This document shows, piece by piece, positions 60,501-64,000 of a stretch of 64,000 nucleotides of DNA. Where the stretch lies: NCBI GenBank assembly GCA_963770545.1, contig CAVYQF010000010.1, positions 85,953-149,952 of the forward strand, in the 5' to 3' direction. The notes beneath the pieces were generated by a model that was not told the origin of the DNA, made no database searches, and saw only the letters and a list, made by a program, of their open reading frames with translations. The position numbers and the translations under genes were made by a program. This stretch comes from RYN-230 sp963770545. Lineage in GTDB: Bacteria; Actinomycetota; Actinomycetes; Streptosporangiales; Streptosporangiaceae. Numbering within the stretch: position 1 is the stretch's first letter; each line of letters starts with the position of its first letter.

Positions 60501-60712
60501 CCAGCCTCGACAACCCGGAGGCCGTGGCTCATCTGCTGGACGCGCTGAGCTATCAGGGGACCAGAGCGCAGGCCGCAGAGTTGATCGAGCGCCTGCCATC
60601 AGCAGGCATGTTCCAGTTGTTCCTCGAACAAGGCCGCTGGGAGAAGTTCCGGTTCGGCCGGGAGGCCGATGGCCGCCCCGCCAAGCGATGGGCCTGGACA
60701 GACCTCGGCTAA
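57530..60712 (+). CDS. large P-loop NTPase with C-terminal LD-rich 36-residue repeats (STAND-like)
   Basis: 1060 residues from GTG 57530, which matches the N-terminus of its paralogue at 61322. Residues 1-215: helical N-terminal domain (LVGWLVGRLADAGYQRLSTL; LAGIAGQL-type segments). About 240-480: NTPase with Walker A VGGSSTGKTRACWQALELL (Lys252), a Walker-B-like RTVVWLNEAQRYLE in which Asn replaces the usual Asp, and VLVLATLWPEFWDPL. About 480-600: a helical linker shared with the paralogue. About 610-1020: some eleven 36-residue repeats of the type LLDALREAGASGEITALLDR then DPAAHARLDDPAAVAQ. The layout of effector-like N-terminus, NTPase switch and repeat sensor resembles STAND proteins. 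Function unknown. Confidence 0.75.
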   Translation: MFVVDDLVGWLVGRLADAGYQRLSTLLRGSEQARALKAAVTAAVQATVGEIGPADGEEAERAAEQINKAFRRREPVPLPPGQPTLLAALQAGIAGQLSACDDAGQLAAGLPGVPVSDVAAKLTGHLIRQIQIRGSQPGPLTPLADQLNHDVTHLEGQRLEGMLAQVLDLLGPGLALPGGAAGPAGQLLAEVRDPFGLEVHRPVEPDVPQPGWPVLPVYVPREHDAVLAEVVSAAAAGMGGVAVLVGGSSTGKTRACWQALELLRDLEPEWRLWHPIGPQAALDELPSVERRTVVWLNEAQRYLETSGELGEQVAAGLRKLLANQARGPVLVLATLWPEFWDPLTARPPGGADPHAQARELFAGHDIPVPDKFTGEQLRDLEGARDPRLVQAAAGSRDRQVIQYLAGAPELLDRYDNAPPAARALIDAAMDAARLGMRPALPRDFLETAAPGYLTDSDWNLQPRDWLKNGLDYTAKPAKGVLGPLTPIRPRPVPGALTTPGDGLAWQLADYLDQHGRRARREVIPPPYFWAAAGRYADPADLGELGRAAEDRGLLHTAGRLHKQASTHGHPGAGAHLVRLLHTLHPGDQRPAGWAAAHAVLDDVPGVAELLGTLREVGATDQITTLANRAAAHTSLDNPAAVAQLLDALREAGASGEITALLDRDPAAHARLDDPAAVAQLLDALREAGASGEITALLGRDPAAHARLDDPRGVAHLLDALREAGASGEITALLGRDPAAHARLDDPWAVASLLDALDRLGASGQITTLADRAAAHLSPLDHPVDRMRLGHLLQTLRRVGATGQAATLAGRTTAEASLDDPEAVAWLLGTLREVGATGQVTALLDRDPAAHVDLDDPWAVASLLDSLQEVGATGQVITLTNRAANEASVDDPFVIVLLHALRRLGATGQAAALTKRAAEASLDDPLGMAHLLDELRKTEATGQITTLLDRNPAAHTSLDNPEAVTRLLDALDRVGATGQITTLLDRNPAAHTSLDNPEAVAHLLDALSYQGTRAQAAELIERLPSAGMFQLFLEQGRWEKFRFGREADGRPAKRWAWTDLG
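59378..60590 (+). repeat. about eleven 108-bp repeats within the NTPase gene
   Basis: Units encode 36 residues with LDxPxAVAxLLDALxxxGA. Neighbouring units between about 59450 and 59770 are nearly identical in DNA, indicating recent duplication or gene conversion; the outer ones have diverged. Confidence 0.8.
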
Positions 60713-61321
60713 CTGACGCCGACCCGCGAAGACGGCCGACCGCCGCCCAGAAGCGGGCACGACGCGATCACCGCCCGGGCTGCCAGCAGATACTGTAGCG
60801 GCGAGCAGGGCGTCCGCCGGTTGGACCAGATTCACTGAGACAAAGCAGCGCCGGATCGGACCAGGTTCAGTGAGACTTGGTTAGGACGGCTTGAGTTGGC
60901 CCCACCATGACGCCTTGAAGTGGACCCACCCCCATCATCGGGGACGGTATGTCGGCTCGACTCGGCCCCACCTCTGACCTGGCCCCTTCTTCTTGGTGCC
61001 GCCGGAAACGGAGCCACATCCAACCGTCACAATGTCGCCAAGTGGGGCCAGATGGAGCCGTCATGGTGGGGCCAAATGAGACCGTCGTAGCCAGAGACTG
61101 GACCACTTTCAATAAGACAGGACAAGAGGTGTCCCGTCTCAATGAATCTGGTCCGTGATCTTGGAATGACGAGGCGTTGGGCCGGCGGTCAGTTGTGGCC
61201 TGGACCCGGCCGTGTACGGCCCCACTGACGGCGGGGCCACCGCGGCGGTTCGAGGTGCGCTGCTCTGGTGTGTAGGGCGGGCTTGGTGGCCGGTGGCCCC
61301 GGTGGCTGGGAGACTGCTGGG
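60713..61321. other. intergenic insertion-sequence scar between the paralogous NTPases
   Basis: Holds IS-like ends GGACCAGATTCACTGAGACA (60823-60842), GGACCAGGTTCAGTGAGAC (60858-60876) and GTCTCAATGAATCTGGTCC (61136-61154), the last again followed by GTGATCTTGGAATG. Between them are short GTGGGGCC-type pieces in both directions that also look like element ends. No coding sequence identified. Confidence 0.65.
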
Positions 61322-63985
61322 GTGGTGTTCGTGGCTAACGCCCTTGGGGGGTGGCTTGTCGGGCAGCTTGCCGACGCTGGCCGCAAGAAGCTGACCGAGC
61401 TGGTACTTGGCAGTGAGCAAGAGCGTGCGCTGCGGCGGGCGGCTGATATCGCGGTCTGGGCTACCGCCGAGGAGGTGAGCCCCTCTGACGGCGAGCAGAC
61501 CGGGCAGATCGCGATGGTGATCAGCGAGGTCTTCCGTGATCCGGTGCCAGATGCGCCGCTGGCCGGGCCGGTGATGCTGCTGGAGGGCCTGCAAGCGGGG
61601 ATAGCCGGGCAATTGGCTGTGCTCGATGACGCCGGGCTGACTGGTACCGGGCAGTCCTCAGCCGATGTCCTGAGAGTGCCGGGAGCTGTTCTGGCGGACA
61701 GGCTGACCGCTCACCTGGCGCGGGAGATCATCGTCCGCGGGTCTGGGGGCGGGCCGCTGGCGCCGCTGGCCGACCAGTTCAACCATGAGCTGACGCGCCT
61801 GCAGATCGGGGGAATGCTCGCCCAGCTGGCCTCCGAGGTCCGGGACGCGCTGTCCCTGTCTGGCAGCGCTGCGGCGCCGGTGGGGTGGCCACTGGCGGAG
61901 GTGACCGATCCGTTCCTGCTGGAGGTGCACCGACCTGTTGAGCCCGACGTGCCACGGCCGGAGCTGCCGGTCCTGCCGGTCTACGTGCCGCGCGACCACG
62001 ACGCCGCCCTGGCCAAGGTGGTGACGGCCGGGGCCGCCGGGACGAGCGGGATCGCGGTGCTGGTGGGCAGGTCGTCGACCGGCAAGACCCGGGCGTGCTG
62101 GCAGGCGCTGGACCTGCTGCGCGGCCTGGAGCAGGGGTGGCGGCTATGGCATCCGATCGACCCGCAGGCCGCGCTGGCCGAGCTGCCAGGGGTCGAACCA
62201 TGGACCGTGGTGTGGCTGAACGAGGCCCAGCGGTACCTCAACACCTCCAATGGCACCGGCGAGCGGGTGGGCGCCGGGTTGCGGGACCTGCTGCGTGCCC
62301 AGGCCCGGGGCCCTGTGCTGGTGCTAGCGACACTGTGGCCGGAGTATTGGGGAAAGCTGATCGCCCGGCCGCCGGGCGGTCCCGACCCACACGCCCAGGC
62401 GCGCGAGCTGCTGACCGGCCACGACATCCACGTGCCGGCCGTATTCACTCCAGGGCAGCTACGAGAGCTGAAGGCGGCGCGGGATCCGCGACTGGCCCAG
62501 GCCGCCTGGAGCCGGGATGGCGAGGTGATCCAGTACCTGGCCGGGGCGCCCGAGCTGCTGGCCCGCTACCACCATGCACCACCCGCCGCCCGGGCGCTGA
62601 TCCACGCCGCGATGGACGCCGCCTGGCTGGGCATGAGCCCCGCCCTGCCCCAGGCCTTCCTAGAGGCCGCCGCGGCCGCGTACTTGACCAACAACGACTG
62701 GGACCTGCTGCCAGGCGAGTGGCTGGAGCAGGCACTGGCCTACGCCGCGGAGCCATGCCGCGGAACCCGCGGCCCGCTGACCCGGATCCGTCCCCGGCCC
62801 GGTGAGCCAGCCCTCATGCAGCCTCACTATCGCCTAGCCGACTACCTCGAGGAGACTCGGCGCACCGACGGTGCGGCCGCCCCTGCACCGGCCCAACTTT
62901 GGGACGTTCTCATTGCGCATGCAGCGCGGGAAGACCTCCCGCAGATCGCCGCACGAGCACGGCACCTAGGCCTATACCGGCACGCGTTCAACCTATTTGC
63001 AGCGGCTGATGAGGCTCACGCCTTGGCGCAGGCAGCCGACATGCTGCACGACGTAGGCCGGACCACGGAAGCCGCTACCTTCTACCAGCGGGCCGCGGAG
63101 GCCGGTGACACGAGCGCCATGGGACGTGCGGCCGAGATGCTGCGGCGAACTGGCCGGACCGAAGACGCCATCACCTGGCTGCAATCACGCGCCGAAGCCG
63201 GCGACACGAGCGCCATGGGACGCGCGGCCGAAATGCTGCAGGACGAGGGGCGGACCGAAGACGCCATCACCTGGCTGCAATCACGCGCCCAGGCCGGCGA
63301 CACGAGCGCCATGGGACGCGCGGCCGAAATGCTGCAGGACGAGGGGCGGACCGAAGACGCCATCACCTGGCTGCAGCCGCTTGCCGAAGCTGGCGACACC
63401 AGCGCCATGTGGTGGGAGGCGAAAATACTGCGGCATGCGGGCCGGACCGGGGAAGCCATCACCTTCTACCGGCGGGCCGCCAGCGCCGGTATCCCCAATG
63501 CCATAGCGCCAGCGGCCGACATGCTGCGGGAGGCTGGCCGGACCGAAGACGCCATCACCTGGCTGCAATCGCTCGCCCAGGCCGGTGACGCCAGCGCCAT
63601 GTGGCGCGTGGCCGAAATGCTGCGAGACGAGGGCAGGACCGAAGACGCCATCACCTGGCTCCAGTCACGCGCCGCGGCCGGCGATCTCAACGCTGTATGG
63701 CGAGTGGCGGAGATGCTAAGAGATTCAGGTCGGCCTGGAGAAGCCGCTGCCCTTTATCAGCGGACCGCCGAGACCGGCGACACGAGCGCTGTGGGACGCG
63801 CCGCCGAGATGCTGTGGCGAGCTGGCCGGACCGAAGACGCCATCACCTGGCTGGAGCTGCCGCCGAAGCTGGCGACACCAGCGCCATGTGGTGGGCGGCG
63901 AAAATACTGCGGCATGCGGGCCGGACCGGGGAAGCCATCACCTTCTACCGGCGGGTCGCCAGCGCCGGTATCCACGATGCCATAG
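61322..63985 (+). CDS. paralogous P-loop NTPase with Sel1/TPR-like repeats, frameshifted near 63.86 kb
   Basis: GTG 61322 (or 61325), GGGAG 9 nt upstream. Same plan as the gene at 57530: FVANALGGWLVGQLADAGRK, a helical domain, NTPase with VGRSSTGKTRACWQALDLL (Lys255), TVVWLNEAQRYLN and VLVLATLWPEYWGKL, then the shared linker. Its C-terminus is different: from about residue 550, 32-residue Sel1/TPR-like repeats (AGDTSAMGRAAEMLRRTG then RTEDAITWLQSRAE). Near 63852-63862 one base is missing relative to an earlier copy 480 bp upstream, so this frame ends in junk at 63985 while the repeats continue in another frame to the window end. Confidence 0.75.
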   Translation: MVFVANALGGWLVGQLADAGRKKLTELVLGSEQERALRRAADIAVWATAEEVSPSDGEQTGQIAMVISEVFRDPVPDAPLAGPVMLLEGLQAGIAGQLAVLDDAGLTGTGQSSADVLRVPGAVLADRLTAHLAREIIVRGSGGGPLAPLADQFNHELTRLQIGGMLAQLASEVRDALSLSGSAAAPVGWPLAEVTDPFLLEVHRPVEPDVPRPELPVLPVYVPRDHDAALAKVVTAGAAGTSGIAVLVGRSSTGKTRACWQALDLLRGLEQGWRLWHPIDPQAALAELPGVEPWTVVWLNEAQRYLNTSNGTGERVGAGLRDLLRAQARGPVLVLATLWPEYWGKLIARPPGGPDPHAQARELLTGHDIHVPAVFTPGQLRELKAARDPRLAQAAWSRDGEVIQYLAGAPELLARYHHAPPAARALIHAAMDAAWLGMSPALPQAFLEAAAAAYLTNNDWDLLPGEWLEQALAYAAEPCRGTRGPLTRIRPRPGEPALMQPHYRLADYLEETRRTDGAAAPAPAQLWDVLIAHAAREDLPQIAARARHLGLYRHAFNLFAAADEAHALAQAADMLHDVGRTTEAATFYQRAAEAGDTSAMGRAAEMLRRTGRTEDAITWLQSRAEAGDTSAMGRAAEMLQDEGRTEDAITWLQSRAQAGDTSAMGRAAEMLQDEGRTEDAITWLQPLAEAGDTSAMWWEAKILRHAGRTGEAITFYRRAASAGIPNAIAPAADMLREAGRTEDAITWLQSLAQAGDASAMWRVAEMLRDEGRTEDAITWLQSRAAAGDLNAVWRVAEMLRDSGRPGEAAALYQRTAETGDTSAVGRAAEMLWRAGRTEDAITWLELPPKLATPAPCGGRRKYCGMRAGPGKPSPSTGGSPAPVSTMP

Positions 63986-64000
63986 CGCCAGCGGCCGACA
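63058..64000 (+). repeat. 96-bp Sel1/TPR repeat array, continuing past the window
   Basis: About nine to ten units of 96 bp. A block of about 130 bp at 63383 recurs at 63862 with a few mismatches, offset 479 bp instead of 480 (five units), which reveals the single-base deletion. Confidence 0.8.

Noticed and set aside
1..64000. tRNA, rRNA, riboswitch and replication-origin signals
   Set aside because: No cloverleaf, rRNA segment, recognised riboswitch core or DnaA-box cluster was noticed by eye; a covariance-model search (Infernal, tRNAscan-SE) would be needed to exclude them.

Overview
The window is very GC-rich, and G or C fills nearly all third codon positions in the real genes. Together with mycothiol-type enzymes (an MDMPI-fold protein), glucosyl-3-phosphoglycerate synthase, an F420-reductase-like protein, a DUF222/HNH relic and many ECF sigma factors, this points to an Actinomycetota chromosome. 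A Streptosporangiales- or Trebonia-like lineage is my guess only. I saw no rRNA, tRNA or CRISPR array.

1-25 kb is mostly ordinary metabolic and regulatory sequence: an alpha-E/ATP-grasp pair, soluble transhydrogenase, a siderophore-interacting protein, a TetR gene with a perfect operator, MDMPI and FmdB-like proteins, a VOC protein, GpgS, a 14-TM MFS exporter, a prolyl-aminopeptidase-like hydrolase, a GH13 enzyme, oxidoreductases, a secreted phospholipase D-like lipoprotein and an ECF sigma/anti-sigma pair next to an exported protein. Broken genes are scattered through it: an aminoglycoside phosphotransferase relic, a sulfotransferase-like relic, a membrane protein with an in-frame stop and a DUF222/HNH gene with three frameshifts.

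25-32.5 kb is more unusual. It holds aldo-keto reductase, MmyB-type regulator and old-yellow-enzyme relics, one reading frame joining a squalene/phytoene-synthase-like domain to a complete cis-prenyltransferase, and a tyrosine-recombinase-like protein without a visible catalytic tyrosine. Five copies of a 16-bp motif (GATAACAGCAAGARGC) lie only between genes here, three of them just upstream of the recombinase-like gene.

32.5-53 kb carries a UvrA-like ABC ATPase, an SRPBCC/ArsR/DUF899/DUF899 cluster, divergent NmrA-like and LysR genes, a HelD-like helicase, an aromatic FAD monooxygenase, two more YCII/ECF42-type sigma pairs (three in the window), a TetR/SnoaL pair, a two-component system and a TetR/SDR/F420-reductase group.

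53-64 kb is a scarred accessory region. Many copies of a 20-bp insertion-sequence-like end (TGTCTCACTGAATCTGGTCC), a Tn3 transposase tail, a helicase relic and a recombinase tail surround a DUF2243/CtaG operon and two large paralogous P-loop NTPases. The two NTPases share their N-terminal and NTPase parts but carry different C-terminal arrays: about eleven 36-residue LD-rich repeats in one, 32-residue Sel1/TPR-like repeats in the other. The second array is frameshifted near the window edge. This pair is the best candidate for an undescribed system. A recurring TANNNT hexamer exactly 6 nt before start codons (ten genes) suggests widespread leaderless transcription and was used to choose starts.
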